Position numbers and translations under genes: made by a program | The notes under the pieces: model-generated | What the model was told of the DNA's origin: nothing | Databases searched by the model: none | The model's input: the letters and a program-made list of their open reading frames with translations, nothing else | Assembly: GCA_964017185.1 (NCBI GenBank) | Contig: OZ024884.1 | Span: 12,005,548-12,069,547, forward strand | Length of the DNA: 64,000 nucleotides | DNA from: Rugalucina vietnamica | Lineage: Eukaryota; Mollusca; Bivalvia; Lucinida; Lucinidae | Direction of reading: 5' to 3' | Part shown: positions 21,942 through 36,754 of the stretch, piece after piece | How positions within the stretch are numbered: position 1 is the first letter of the stretch | Layout of the letters: each line of letters opens with the position of its first letter

Positions 21942-22283
<342 letters not shown>

Positions 22284-22333
22284 GCTGTTCGTAGACCGTT
22301 TTCTGGACATATATGCCACAGATTTCTCTGCAA

Positions 22334-22613
22334 CATTACGAAAACTTGCCCATGCAATATACAGAGATTTTTTCAGCTGTAAAAATTGAAAATTTCGTTG
22401 GATTTTTTTTAAGATATTTTTCTTATTTTTGCTTAAAACATAGATTGTGGATACACGTTAGAACCGCCTCGCCGAGGCAGTTCTAACGAGTACCCACAAT
22501 TTATGTTTTGGAGCAAAAATAAGAAAAATAGGTATACCCCTGCATACCCCAGTTTTGCTATATAAAAGTGGGGTTCAAGGGGGTATACATTACACGGACA
22601 TGTTTTCCTGATG
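22334..22613 (-). mobile_element. Family A palindromic element, full length
   Basis: A complete reverse-oriented copy from CATTACGAAAACTTGCCC to GGACATGTTTTCCTGATG, with the whole centre GAACCGCCTCGCCGAGGCAG. It starts only 50 bp after the preceding copy. Confidence 0.9.
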
Positions 22614-23271
22614 ACTAATTACTGTAAGAGCTGAAAATACGTATTAATTCAGTTACTGTCGTAATTATAATAAACTGTTTCGGATTAATAAACTTGGAAT
22701 TGTTGGCACGCAAAACATCCCAAAATATCAACAGAATTAGTATTTTGATGTTGATTTAATTTGATACACACCTGTAGCGTTTTGGTGTGGCCAATAAATT
22801 ATGATGCTCTATTGCTTTTGTGTCTGCAGTCTTGTAAAACCATGTACATTAAACATGGTTCCATCCACCTCCCGTTTATATATACTATTCGGCTTAATTC
22901 TTAGCAATATATTTCTTGTTCGAATACAATTACTACATTTGCTTGCATTGCTAAATTGTTGTATATCAATTGTTTGAAACAATGCTAACAGTGTGTTTTA
23001 AGATGTAATGCATCAATTAGTTCTAAGTTTAGCGTTTAAAGACTCGATATACCTTTTGCCAATATGTCAATCATATTGTTAGCTTTATTATTCTCAAGTT
23101 TTAACCAGACTACATAACTTTGCTTTTGACAGCAACTTAAAGGTAGTTTTTGTACAGATGGACTAAATTTGCGTTTTGTTGTTTAACGATGCCAACATGA
23201 AATGCACGCGAAGTCTTCCTGTTCTGCGTTTAGTATCATGTACCAATCAAAATAGATCTTTCAGTCAATCA

Positions 23272-23350
23272 AAAGGGATAAAAGTAAACATTGATCAGGA
23301 AATAGTGCAATCATTAAAAAATCCCATTCTTATGAACGAGGTGGGAAAAA
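23272..23350 (-). repeat. Family D terminal fragment
   Basis: ACATTGATCAGGAAATAGTG and CCCATTCTTATGAACGAGGT resemble the reverse complement of the D right end. The frame open across it (23176-23412) shows no domain. Confidence 0.5.
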
Positions 23351-23394
23351 ATAAATTTAATCAGATACTATTCAGAGTATTAGACACTTGTTCG

Positions 23395-23617
23395 TTTAGA
23401 GCCATCTTCTAAACAATGTTTTAATTATTTGACTCCATTTAGGCATGTGTCTTTGATTTAGACTTCCCTTGTGTAAATTTTTGAAATTGCAGTATACATG
23501 TATTTATCTGGCTTTCTTAAAGGGCACTGATGAAGGTTCAATACCCGAAATTGCGCAATATTGCCCATACCACCTTTCTTTGAAAGTTTTCACTGCTTTC
23601 AAAGGATATTGCATTTC
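23395..23617 (+). repeat. Family E, diverged unit
   Basis: AACAATGTTTTAATTATTTG, CACTGATGAAGGTTCAATAC and TTTTCACTGCTTTCAAAGGA match a diverged version of family E that recurs at 25550-25760 and 26040-26230. Confidence 0.65.
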
Positions 23618-25383
23618 TTAGCTCACATGAGCCGAAGGCTCACAGGTGAGCTTACAGTATACCCATGCTCCGTCGCACGTCGTCGTTGTTGTCGTTGTCG
23701 TTGTTCATACTTTTCAAACATCTTCTCCGCTGAATCCCCTTGGCCAATCAAAGCCAAACTTCATGTGGAGCATCCTTAGGAAGGGGGAACGAAAGTTTAT
23801 ATAAATGGTCCAAGTCACATGACCAAGATGGCCGCCATTGCTACAAATAGAAAAAAACATTTAAAAATCTTCTTCTCCAGAACCAGAAGGCCTATGATTT
23901 TGAAACTTGGCATGGAGCATTAGGAAGAGAAGCTCTACAAAGCTTGTATAAATCGTTACCCTGGGATGACCTTGACCTATTTTACGGCAAGGTCAATATA
24001 GGTCACCCATGCATTTGAATGGGGAAAATTGTTGAAATATGATTTGAGGGGCAAAACTTGCAGGAAATGGGCAGATGGACAGAATATTCATGTTTATGAA
24101 AAATTTTGTCTCCAGGGGGTTGTCTGCCCCTGCCCCAGGGCTACATACATGTATATGATCATAATATTCAAACATCTTCTCCTCTGAAACCGCTTGGCCA
24201 ATCAAAGCCAAACTTTATATGGAGCATCGTTAGGAGGGGGCGATAAAAATTTATATAAATGGTCAAGGTCACATGAACAAGATGGCCGCCATGGCTATAA
24301 ATAGCAAAAACCTTCAAAAATCAACTTCTTCAGAATCAGAAGGCCTATGATTTTGAAACTTGGCATGAAGCACCAGGCAATGGAGCTCTACAAAGTTTAT
24401 ATAAATAATGACCCTTGGATGACCTTGATCTATTTTAAGGCAAGGTCAAGTCGCCGATGCATTTGAATGGGGAAATTTGTTAAACTATGATTTAAGGGGC
24501 AAAAGTTGCAGGAAATGGGCAAATAGACAAAATATTTATGTATATGAACAAATTTTGTCCCTAAGGGGTTGTCTGTCCTTGCTCCAGGGCTATATACATG
24601 TACATGACCATACTATACAAACATCATCTGCTCTGAAACTGCTAGGCCAATCAAAGCCAAATTTTATGTGGAGGATTATTAAGAAGGGGCAATGAACATT
24701 TGTATAAATATAATTTGTATTTGTCACATGACTAAGATGGCTGTCATGGCTATGAATAGCAAAAACTTTCAAAAATCTTCTTCTCCAGAACCAGAAGGCA
24801 TATGATTTTTTTTTATTCAGTTTTACGTCCCTTTCAAGCTTTTTCACTCATATCGAGACGAATCAATCGGTAGGTGGGGCGAAAACCGGAGTATCCGGGG
24901 AAAAACCACCTGACACACCCGCAAGCAGAACATGGCTTGTCTCACATATGAATTCGTGCCCCGTGCGAGGCGCGAACCCACATCGGTGAGATGATCGAAT
25001 GATTAAGAGCACTGAAGTCAGCGACCTTAACCCCTCGGCCACGGGGGCCGCCGGCATACGATTTTGAAACTTGGCATGAAGCATCAGGCAATAGAGCTCT
25101 ACAGTTTATATAAATCGTGACCCTTGGATGGCCTTGACCTATTTTACGGCAAGTTCAACTTAGGTTGCACATGCATTTGAATGGGGAAAATTGTTAAAAT
25201 GTCATTTGAAGGGCAAATCTTGCAGTAAATTGGCAAATGGACTGAAATTTTATGATTTGAAAAAGAAATTGACTCTAGGGGTTGCTCTGACCAGGCCCTG
25301 GGGTTATATACATGTATATTACCATTCTATTCAAACAAGTTTATTGGTATATATCTAAGGTTTCAGCTGAGCGTTTTTAGGAC
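23618..25383 (-). mobile_element. Family C composite element, inverted, with nested SINE
   Basis: The reverse complement of the 15449-16899 element, opening with AGCTCACATGAGCCGAAGGC. Three units are marked by GGCCAATCAAAGCCAAACTT or variants near 23741, 24196 and 24645. The third unit is interrupted by a SINE at 24810-25052. The far end is diverged (TTTCAGCTGAGCG). Confidence 0.8.
24810..25052 (-). mobile_element. tRNA-derived SINE
   Basis: On the minus strand it begins GGCCCCCGTGGCCGAGGGGT, with a tRNA-Leu/Ser-like A box (TGGCCGAGGGG) and a B box (GGTTCGCGCC). A body with TCAGGTGGTTTTTCCCCGGA follows, then a tail GGGACGTAAAACTGAAT and an A run. The 13-bp flanks GGCATATGATTTT (24797 on) and GGCATACGATTTT (25053 on) are a target-site duplication with one change. 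Mollusc SINEs of this architecture are known; I do not assign a named family. Confidence 0.85.
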
Positions 25384-25409
25384 CACTGGTACTCTGGTAT
25401 AACATTTGT

Positions 25410-26232
25410 CATTACTGCAGCTGGTGTTGTGCCGTGTGGCGGCCCTGAAAAGTCTCCCTGTACACCATCCATATTTCAGAATATATTTTTTCTTCCTGTC
25501 CTTTGAGATCAGTTAGAATATCAAGTTCAGAGTATATAACTGTATTCTTAACAATGTTTTAATTATTTGACTCCATTTAAGCATGTGTCTTTGATTTAGA
25601 CTTCCCTTGTGTAAAGTTTGAAATTGCAGTATACATGTATTATCTGGCTTTCGTCGCCGGTTTCTAAAGGGTCACTGATGAGGGTTCAGTACCCGAAATT
25701 GCTCAATATTGCCCATACTACCTTCCTTGACTGTTTTCACTGCTTCCAAAGGATCTTGCATTTATATTTCATTTGTCATTACTGCAGCTGGTGTTGTGCC
25801 TAGACGGAATGTTTCCATCGGTATTCCGTTAAACCTCTCCGTGTCAGGGAAGTGGAACGAGGTACTGAAGTGGAACGGAGTGACAGTTAGCCAGCTGATC
25901 TAGTGTTGTGCCGTGTGGAGGCCCTCAAAGTTTCCCCGTACATCATCCATAGTGCTGAAAATATTTTTCTTTCTGTCCTTTGAGATCAGTAAGAATATTC
26001 AGAGTATTAAAACATTTGCACATTTACAGTCATCTTCTAATTTAAAACAATGTTTTAATTATTTGTCTCCATTAAGGCATGCGTCTTTGATTTAGACTTC
26101 CATTGTGTAAATTTTTGAAATTGAGTATACATGTTCGTCGCCGGTTTCTAGATCAGTACCCGAAATTGCGCAATATCGCCAATTACATCTCCCTTTGAAT
26201 GTTTTCACTGTTCCAAAGGATCTTGTATTTTA
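25410..26232 (+). repeat. Family E, diverged tandem units
   Basis: ACTGCAGCTGGTGTTGTGCC recurs near 25414 and 25781. CCTTTGAGATCAG recurs near 25500 and 25978. TTTTAATTATTTG is near 25557 and 26051, and CCCGAAATTGC..AATAT near 25692 and 26160. The units are shorter and more diverged than those at 7.8-8.8 kb. Confidence 0.7.
25803..25902 (+). repeat. Dispersed block shared with 53479-53575
   Basis: TAGACGGAATGTTTCCATCG, GTACTGAAGTGGAACGGAGT and AGCCAGCTGATCTA match, in reverse complement, the sequence near 53479-53575. It sits between two family E units here. The class is unknown. Confidence 0.6.
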
Positions 26233-26234
26233 TA

Positions 26235-26415
26235 CAAAGAGAGCATATCGTTAGCCGAGTGAGCAGCTTTTCCCAAATAGCTGGCCACCCAGTTACCCGG
26301 ACTAAACTAAATGTATAAAGGTATAAGGTGCCAACAACACAATAATTCAACACCAAAACATAAAACAATCAGAACCACGACAGAAGTATCGCTTTTGAAC
26401 GATCAGTAAATCGAT
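26235..26415 (-). mobile_element. Family D element, inverted and partial
   Basis: AGCATATCGTTAGCCGAGTG, CCCAAATAGCTGGCCACC, AACACCAAAACATAAAAC and GACAGAAGTATCGC are reverse complements of the D left and central parts. Confidence 0.7.
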
Positions 26416-26659
26416 TAAAGGGTGGGGGGCTTAAATCGATTTTACAGATTTTACAGATACTTAACATTACCCTCAGCTTCTGTAGTGGTTCACAACATTA
26501 AGTTGGCTGTTCGGCCCTCGTGGTGAATCACTAACTAGTCAGTGAATCATCAAGGTCAAACAAATAAATCAAATAAACAACATGATGAATCAAAAAAGCG
26601 AAAGCAAAAACAGACAGGAAAATAATTGTTGTATGATAAATTGGTATGTATAAATGTTT

Positions 26660-26830
26660 ATTTGTATCTAAATGTGCACTTTTGATGCACATAATATCTT
26701 GGTGTTCTGTGTATCCAAGTTTTTAATTCACAGAAAATTGCTGCAAGAATGGACAATATAATTACAAAAACATAATAACTTTTGATTGGGAGGAAAACCA
26801 ATATACAGTTGTGTTATATTCTTGTTAGAA
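26660..26830 (+). repeat. Low-copy repeat shared with 29220-29390
   Basis: GCTGCAAGAATGGACAATAT and AATAACTTTTGATTGGGAGG recur with changes near 29310-29365. No function is seen. Confidence 0.55.
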
Positions 26831-26898
26831 ATGAGACGCAATGAAGTCAGAATATATATTGATTGAATAAAATAACACCCACTAAATGACTTAGATCC

Positions 26899-27138
26899 TC
26901 ATATTAATGAGAAAGGGGATGGGCCATCGGGGGGTTCGGCTACTTAAAGGTTAAGGTAGGCAATGATCAGGAAATGGCACAATCAGAAAGGAATTACCAA
27001 TCCGAAAACCGTGGTGGGAAAAATAAGAACTGAGTGGCCGCCATGTATTGGGAAAATATCTGCTTACTCGGCTTACGATATGTTTTAGTATAAGTACATG
27101 ATTGTTTTAGTTTTTCCCATCTCGGTTTATGGAGTGGG
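26899..27138 (+). repeat. Family E fragment followed by rearranged family D
   Basis: ATTAATGAGAAAGGGGATGG is family E. It is followed by GGCAATGATCAGGAAATGGC (an inverted D end) and then by D sequence in the forward sense (GTATTGGGAAAATATCTGCT, ACTCGGCTTACGATATG). Confidence 0.6.
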
Positions 27139-28424
27139 AAGGATCACGTTCGAAATAGCATTCAGTTTGCCTATATTTTGAAAGTCTGTAGCTTGACAAA
27201 TACGAAAGTTATGACTGTAAGCATGTGTTTTGAAGAAAGTCTGATGTCTTGTGCACTCAACAAAATAAACTCTGTTTGAATATTTTACATATACTTGCCA
27301 TGTCTTCAGTTTTTTTAGGGCAGGGGTATTTTTTTGACAAAATATTTTTGATTCAGAAAATCAAAATTATAGACCATATCCATCAAATACATGCCAATAT
27401 AACATTTGGGACATAATACGACGTTGCAGGTGGCCCCGTATTCATAAAAAGGAAATAAAAAATATTGCATTCCTTTGGTCAATTATCATACTGTCAATAA
27501 CTTTTGAGCATTAACTGTATTACCTACCCTATTCACTGAGGTATATCATAAATACACACCTTATGCATGCAATACCAAGATTTTAGTAGTGTGTCTGATA
27601 AATGTAGCTTGTACATGGGTGCTACATCAAAACTTAATTGTCAGTGCTTTATGGCAATAAAACTGACCTAGTGAACATTTTTATGTTTAGCAAAGAATAA
27701 AATCTCCTGTCCAAGCAGATCTTGATTTCTCATATTTGCTTCGTTATGATAAACCTCATAATAGTCTTCACAATGCAAATCTAAGATAAAGGCACAAATT
27801 GGGCACAGAGAAACCTTTAAGCTTAATTAAAACACCAGTACAGAAACATAAATTTCTAAAACGAAGAATAACCTTATTACATGCCTGATGGATTATTTGG
27901 TTGAAAATCTGAAGAGCGACTTTTTCCTGACATGACTAAACCAAGTTCAGCCATGTAGAAAGTGTACATAAACAAGCTACAGGCTTGCACAAAATTATTT
28001 AAATAAGGAATTTGATGAGCTAGTAACATTATTTAGTTTTTGAGCATTTTGACAGCCTTCCCCCCCCCCCCCGAAATCAAGAACGTCATTTGTATATGAA
28101 TGTATATTGGTAAAATACAAGTGCATGCAAAAGGATTTTGTTGATCTCGGAGGGGCGGGGGGGGGACACATCTTTAAAAAAATATTTCTGTTTCCCATAT
28201 GTTTAATAGGGGGAATTATATTTTCAACCCAAATTTTCAAAAAGGAACATCATCAACCAAGAAAACAAATTTTGGGATAATTCAAGAACCAGACCAGCTA
28301 TTGTTTAGAAGAGATTGTTTTCATTTCCTCTATATTTTTTATTTTCAAATTTCTATAGGCAGATTTCTATTGAAAAGAGACGTTCTCCTTTCTTTCTGAT
28401 TGCCGCATTTCTTGATTGATTATT
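27139..28424. other. No gene recognised
   Basis: AT-rich DNA without supported exons. Short C and G runs occur at 28060-28073 and 28150-28164. Near 28385-28415 there is a family D end fragment (TTTCTTTCTGATTGCCGCAT). Confidence 0.5.
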
Positions 28425-28812
28425 GTTGTGAACGGAAGAACAGACGGTACGTGAAGTCAATGTATCAAGATGCATGCTCGTTGATTGTTCTTCCGCATCA
28501 AACTGTCAGTTTTGATACAAACCTACATAATCTCTGACTGGAAAAATAATACAATATTATTGAATGGTGATGCACCAGTAGAAAATTTAGTTTACATTTA
28601 CATATTTGAGGAAGAAAAAGTTAAGATCATATACACGAGTTTCTTGTCATTGCGGCTGCTGTTCAGTTCGATTTTCGAAAACATGCCTATGCAATATACA
28701 GATTTTTTTTCAGAAGAAAATATTGAAAAAAAAATGTTGAGAAACAATCGATGCATATGCAAAGATCATTCATAGATTCATAGATATAGCAGAATGGACC
28801 CATCACAAATAA
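28425..28812 (-). repeat. Third, inverted copy of part of the segmental duplication
   Basis: GTTGTGAACGGAAGAACAGACGG, ATGCTCGTTGATTGTTCTTC, GGTGATGCACCAGTAGAAAA and GCATATGCAAAGATCATTCA are reverse complements of 17850-18255. A partial family A end (about 28675-28735, CGAAAACATGCCTATGCAAT) interrupts it. Confidence 0.7.
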
Positions 28813-28813
28813 A

Positions 28814-28972
28814 CATCAGGCAAACACGCCAATGCAGTATATAGAGTTTTTTTTCACCTGCAGAAAATGTTTGATATTTTTTCATTTTTGTTTAAAACAT
28901 AGATTGTGGGTACCTGCAAACCCCAGTTGTCCTATATAAAGTGATGTTTATATGGGTATACTTTTCCTGATG
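28814..28972 (-). mobile_element. Family A palindromic element, internally deleted
   Basis: It starts CATCAGGCAAACACGCCAAT, keeps AACATAGATTGTGGGTACCT, then jumps to CAAACCCCAGTTGTCC, its hairpin partner and a final TTTTCCTGATG. The central GC-rich palindrome is missing. It sits at an AAATAAA/ACT junction that is continuous in the partner segment at about 17825-17845. Confidence 0.85.
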
Positions 28973-29680
28973 ACTAAATTATCTTCGATTGACGACTAGA
29001 AACACCTATAGGGCTAATGGCTTGTCATTTACTAGAATCTAGTAAAACAACAACATGTAGTATAGATAAATCTCCGCCCAATTTTGCAAACTCTTGGCGT
29101 GAGTCTCTATGGTAGAAAGGCCCCAGGGAACAATATCTATATTTGGCAATAACATTATCAAAGTTAAGGGCCCTCCAAATTTGGATAAAGATAGCCATAT
29201 TGTTTTATGATAAATTTAGACCTAAATGTGTATTGTTTTGACGTGCATTAATTTTTCAGTGTTTTGTTTAGCCTAGCTCTTAATCCAGAGACAAATGTTG
29301 CAAGAATATATCACCACTACCAGACAATATAATTACCAAAACATATTAACTTTTGATCGGGAGGGAAGCCAAAATATTACATACTTAATGGTAATAGAGT
29401 ATTCAGCAAATATCAACTTAACTTCAAACGTGCAGTCTCTATTTAAATATAAAATAAAGCACTAAGATTGAGCTGCTGCAATCAGAATATAAGGCCCACC
29501 CTAAACAAAGAGGAAATAAAACCAAATTAATTAGCAGATACTAATACAAATGTTATACAGTATATCATTACCTGAGTAAAAAAGCTATTTCCCTAAAGGT
29601 GGCTACTCCGTTATTAGAACGTAACTTAATATATGAATACGAGCGTACGCACATAGAAGGCATCGCCTGTAATCGACAGG

Positions 29681-29772
29681 CTGAGTGGCCACCTATTGGG
29701 AAATAGCTTATCACTCGGCTTACAATGTTTTTTTTAGTGTAAGTACCTAATTGTCAATTTAGTTTTTCGGAG
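29681..29772 (+). repeat. Family D central fragment
   Basis: CTGAGTGGCCACCTATTGGG, TCACTCGGCTTACAATG and CTAATTGTCAATTTAGTTTT match family D; both ends are missing. Confidence 0.7.
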
Positions 29773-30075
29773 TCGTCTTATAACAAAATAGTGTTATATT
29801 AAGTGTGTAGTAGCTCTCAACGGTTCATACACTTTACCTGTAATATATCAGATAAACCATCATATATGTTTAGTCAAGACATTGATTCTGATTTTGTTTC
29901 AGATAGAAATGGTCTGTTAAGCTTTTGTGTCAGTCCGATTGCATCTATACGCGTGCTTTACATCAAGGTAGTGCGTTCAGACTTGTAAGCTACTTCTATC
30001 AATTATAAAGTAGGTATATTATGGGGAGTACCTGTATCTGAATGCGTGTTTTCCTACAACTACAGTTTATTTGCT

Positions 30076-31482
<1,407 letters not shown>

Positions 31483-32001
31483 AGAGAGGACCTGGAATTG
31501 AGTTCTAAAGTTTTTTTCTTTACTGAATCTTGTTTAGCAGACCTTGCCCTTGAAGAATCCAAGTGATGCCACTTTGGCATCATTGAGCATTTTGACATAT
31601 TCAAGATGGTATCCAAGATGGAAGCCAGAAATAGCAAAAATCAATATTTTACATCTGAGAGGACCCGGAATTAAGTTCTAAAGTGTTTTTCTTTACTGAA
31701 TCTTGTTTAGCATACCTAGCCTTTGAAGACTCCAAGTGATGACACTTTGGCATCATAGAGTATTTTGATATATTCAAGATGATATTCAAGATGGAGACCA
31801 GAAATAGCAAAAATCAATATTTTACATCTGAGAGGATATGGAATTAAGTTCTAAAGGGGTTTTCTTTACTGACTCTTGTTTAGCAGACCTAGCCCTTGAA
31901 GAATCCAAGTGATGCCACTTTGGCATTGTTGAGCGTTTTTGCCATATTGAAGATGGTATCCAATATGGAAGCCAGAAATAGCAAAAATCAATATTTTACA
32001 T
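31483..32001 (+). repeat. Tandem repeat, three units of about 173 bp
   Basis: Units start at 31483, 31657 and 31829 with GAGAGGA. Each contains TTCTTTACTGAATCTTGTTT or a close variant, CCAAGTGATGCCACTTTGGC and AGAAATAGCAAAAATCAATA. Related sequence occurs inverted at about 34010-34690. Confidence 0.9.
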
Positions 32002-34009
32002 ATATGGGACAAATCTATGATGCAATTCATTGGTTTGCTCTTGAGTAAGACATATATAAAGAAGTTTTGAGACATAACATTTCATAACAAGTCATAACAT
32101 TTGTAGCTTCAAGAAATTAAGATGGCATCCAAGATAAGAAGCACAAAATCACAATTTTATCTGTTCACATTTGAGATGTTGTGCTAATGGAAACATTTTG
32201 TTACAGTGATATAAAGACGTTGATATCATCAACGTCGAAACGCCATCAACAGTTTTCATGGCGTCATGTTTAGATTGTATCAGCCACACACCTTTTGATT
32301 CTCATATATTTATGGAGATAATATCTTCAAACTTTCAAAGAAATACTCAGCGAAACTTGGTCTTTCACACTGTTATTTATTATATAAATTTTGAATTTTT
32401 AGGATATAAGACCCCTCATCAGATCTTGGCCCATATATATATTAAGCTACGCAAGAATCACAAAGGTGTGTAAGACGACACAGTAGCCTATGGTAGATGG
32501 TCATACTCTGAATTGAGAGGTTGGTGTTTGCGCCGCCACCACAGAGTTGTGCATGACATGGTTACCTTTCCACGGTACTGGTTACAATAGTACTGGTTCA
32601 TACCAAAGAAATATAAGCTCCATCTCACCATGACTGATTAATAATATTTTTTTATCTTAATGGATTGTTAAACCAGAATACAAGCAAACCAAACAAACAT
32701 GTTTCATTGAAAATGCAATTTTACGCAATGTAAAGCACCATTGTATGTCTTTCAGTCATGAAGAAGAAAAACTAAAACTAGCTATTATAATGATTGTTTA
32801 GAGCAACATAATGGTATGAAAGATAAATGTTCAAATCGCATGTAAACCTTTTTTAAAACACAACTGTCTGTTCATTTATGCATACAGTGTTGTCTTGGCA
32901 AGAATAAATAAAGAATGTGTACAAACAAGTCCTGTTCAGTAGCAACGCAGCACATAGAGGCACTTGGCTTATTCTTGAACCATAATAGAAAATGTGACAT
33001 CAGTGTCACCCAGAATTGGAAGTAAATAACCACCTTGCAATACCTTGATCACAATGCAATTACCAATGACATGATAATAGCAGACTGTTTCGCACCCCAA
33101 GAGGGCATGCACATTAAACTAAATTGGGTAATCAGACCTCTCTTTCACTGGTATGTCTTTACCACAACAATGCTTAGCCTGTGAGTCAAGTACTGAAAAC
33201 ATAACAGTAAAAATGCATCTGTGACATCTATAGTGGCTGAAACCCTTTTCTGATTGTCAAGTGCTGCCAAAGGGTGTCCCCTTCTTCATGGGTGTTTTTC
33301 ATATCTTATTTCAATGACATTACCCTTGCAAACTTCTGAAAGTACTTGTCATCTTCTGCCTTAAACTATCAACTTAGAATTATGATTGTCTGCTACACTA
33401 ATTTACTAATGAGTTTAATCAGCTACTGTTGGCTTTCTATCACTGTCTGTACAACACATTGTGGGGACAATAATTGCATGTCTTGTGACAGTTTTGTGCT
33501 GAACTTTTTATCTACCAAATACCAGGCAAACATCATTCACTTTTGGATTAGTTTACTGATACTTGATTAGAAATTGTCCACATTGTACTTTCACGGATCA
33601 TTTGTAGACCAGTATATAAAATGACAGATCGAGTCATCTGATATAGGACAAATGATTTTCGTTTTATTTGACCCACATTTATATTTTTGTGATATTTTCT
33701 TTGTTTTGCTTTAAATATCACCTGTACATGTATCTGCAAATATCGAGGTTGTCACTAGTGCAAACTCACGTGCTTATGTGTTTATGCCTATGTCATATGA
33801 CCTTGCCTGTTGTCCAATTACATGTACTCTAGTGTAAATTAAAATGGTAGCTACTATTACCAATTGTAAGAACATTCATACAGCTGCTTGACTTTCTATA
33901 ACTTAAAAATTTCTCGTTAACGCTTGCATGCTATTTGCTTTCAAACGCTTTCATTGTCTTTGTACATGTACCTAGTTTGAGATCTTTATCAACATTAACT
34001 ATCTTTCCA
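32002..34009. other. No gene recognised
   Basis: AT-rich sequence with no open frame beyond about 75 codons, no splice-supported exon and no member of the families described here. Confidence 0.5.
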
Positions 34010-34690
34010 CCCATCATCCCACCATCTTGAAATACACAATATTGAAATACAAAATTGCTCTTTTATCCTTTGTCTTGATAAGGCAAAGTGTCTAGAGTAA
34101 TGACTTTTTAGTGCTAAGTGTATTCAGTGCGGGAAAATGTTAAAACTCAATTCTAGGTCAAATTCGTTTTGCGCAAGAAATCATGGCTGCCTTCTTGAAT
34201 GCCATCTTGAATATGATAATCAATGCATCTTGATAAGGCAAACTAGCTTGAGTAATGGTTCTGAAAGTTAAAGTGCTAATTGCATGAATCAAAACTTGAA
34301 AGTAAAACAAAAACATGAAAGACCTTGACATATTTCATATACGTATTCCGTATACAGTGTTTTTATAAGAAAGCTGACAGCCATTTTGTATCCTATCTTA
34401 AAAAACTGTGATACAATAAACATACTTACACAAAACATACCTATTCATCATTTTGCACTGAAATAACCACAGTTTTGCCAGATAAAAACAATCAAAGACC
34501 CATATCAAAGATTATTTTATATTCTGGCCACCATCTTAAACGCCATCTTGAAAATACAAAATTGCTCAATGATGCCAAGGTGGCATCACTCAGATTCTTC
34601 AAAGGCAATGTATACTGAACATAATTCAGTAAAGAAAAAAACTTTAGAACTCAATTCCAGGTCAAATTTGTTTTCTGCCGGACTATATGT
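34010..34690 (-). repeat. Diverged inverted copies of the 173-bp repeat
   Basis: CTCAATGATGCCAAGGTGGC, AACTTTAGAACTCAATTCCA and CGCCATCTTGAAAATACAAA are inverted relatives of the 31.5-32.0 kb units. A weaker unit lies near 34010-34210. Confidence 0.6.
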
Positions 34691-36384
34691 ATCAAACATG
34701 GTAAGCAAATTATTCCAAATTAATGAACAATGCATTCTTTCTCTCATTGACTGCCAAGAGCCTAATGAATTAAATTGAGGTTAACGGTTTACAATCAAAA
34801 ACACTTGTACAATTAGTATTAGATAATAAACATTAAATTGCCGTTTCCAAGTTACTGTTTTCTTGTTTTAACACACAATATTGAAAACAGGAAAACCAAC
34901 TTGAAGGTATAATACGCGCTAATACTTGAACCACAACGTTAATGAAAACACCGGACACACCATGAATACCAGTTTTTTGTGGGACACTACCATGAGTTTT
35001 GGGAATCTTGGGAGAAGGGACATTTATTTTCAGGGACCTGGAGAGAACAGCCATTTATAATCAAGGAGCTGGGGGCAAGCAAACATGTTTGTGGTTTAGG
35101 GAGGCGGGGACAGGGATCTGAGGAAATACTTATTAGAGAGCTGCGGAGTAAGTCATTTTACTTACAGGGAGCAGGGAGACAAGACCTCGCCCCACGCCCT
35201 GCAGAGCCTCTTTTATTACCTCTATTTGCAAAAGAAGATGGCCAGGTGCAGGAGAAAACAGGAACAAATGTTTTAAAACTAAACTAGGAAATATCTATAG
35301 TCTATATGCAGAGAGATAACGGGTGTACATGCACATTGTAAACTTGTACATACACATGTATATACTCAGAGGAAAAGGATAAGTCAGTAACAAGCCCGAT
35401 TTCTACCTTACCCTGCAGCTTGCCTTAGATGCCTCCTTTATTAAATTTGCAAAGACAGTTTCTTGCTCAGTTTGAAAAGAAACTCCACCAGTTGTCCACT
35501 TCGACGGAGTTATTGGCCTTTTTCGTAAAACATCATTTAAGTAATTAGAAGATAAATGATGATCGGCGCTTTAATTTATAGCGTTTTCTGATAGAGGTTG
35601 TTGCTAGTGTCAAAAATCAGAAAAACTCAATTTCAATTCAGCAACTTTCTCGAGAAATAACTTGACAAGTGTCAAATATTCATTATTTCATCTGAGAACG
35701 AAATCGTTGTATGCACTTTGGCAAAACCACATGCGATAATTCAATCTTTTCTGTTGGAAATGATAGGTTTTATTCACAGATTTTAGACTTGTAGTTTTAA
35801 TCCCAAACTATCAAGGGGTTTTGAAGCTACACGTATATCGATTTAAACAGTCCAAATGGGGTTTTACGTGTATTTTCACTGACTAAACTTTTGCCGCTGA
35901 GCATATACGATCACAAATAAGAAGGAATGCATACCACTGCAAATCCCAGTTAAATGCATTTTATACGGATTAGGGTTAGTGAATAAATGAATAAACACAT
36001 TGTCCTGCTGCCGCTCAATATATGTCGAGTGATGGATTTTGTCTCAGAATAATTTACAATTATATTACTGTGATAATCACTTACCAGTTTTTGGGTTATG
36101 AATACATGCTTGTTGCTATTTCAATATATCTTGGATATATTGAAATGGCTACAAACATGTATCAGGATTTCAATTTAATTTATTTTACGAGTATTATTTG
36201 TGTCAAGCTTAAATATTATAATTAACATTTACGGTGATAAAATATTAATTGTATATCTTGCTCACATCCTTGTACACGCAAAAATGAATAATGAGAATAA
36301 TGATAATCTGTCTCAAAATCCGGGTAATTCAAGACCCTGAATCCGGGTAATCGGAGACACCATTCAGATAAAATGCATAATAAA
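34691..36384. other. No gene recognised
   Basis: The 102-codon frame at 34979-35287 lies in a G-rich patch and overlaps an opposite-strand frame. Its composition is not convincing and no domain is seen. The rest is AT-rich without features. Confidence 0.45.
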
Positions 36385-36655
36385 CATCAGGAAAACATGT
36401 CCGTGAAATAAATACCACCTTAAACCCCACTTTTATGTAAAAAAACTGGGGTTTGCAGGGGTATACATATTTTTCTTATTTTTGATCCAAAACATAGATT
36501 GTGGGTACTCGTCAAGGCTGTTCTAACGTGTACCAACAATCTACACTGTGTATGTTTTGCGCGAAAATGAGTAAAATATCATTTTTTCCAATAAAATTTT
36601 CATTTTTTGCTTTTGAAAAAATTCTCAATAATTGCATGGGCAAATTTTCGTAATG
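36385..36655 (+). mobile_element. Family A palindromic element just upstream of the C1q gene
   Basis: A complete copy from CATCAGGAAAACATGTCCG to CAAATTTTCGTAATG with part of the central GC palindrome deleted. Its small hairpin pairs AACCCC with GGGGTT. The last base lies 100 bp before the ATG of the C1q-domain gene, so the core promoter or 5' UTR is in or next to the element. Confidence 0.9.
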
Positions 36656-36754
36656 GTTGCATTTTATGATTTAATTTTCTCTTTTATCAAATAAATGACG
36701 GTATTTGTGCAGTACATACCGTTTTAAAGCATATATCTAGCCACAAATATCAGC

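Noticed and set aside
34979..35287. 102-residue open frame in a G-rich patch
   Set aside because: No domain, no splice signals, and an equally long frame lies antisense to part of it.
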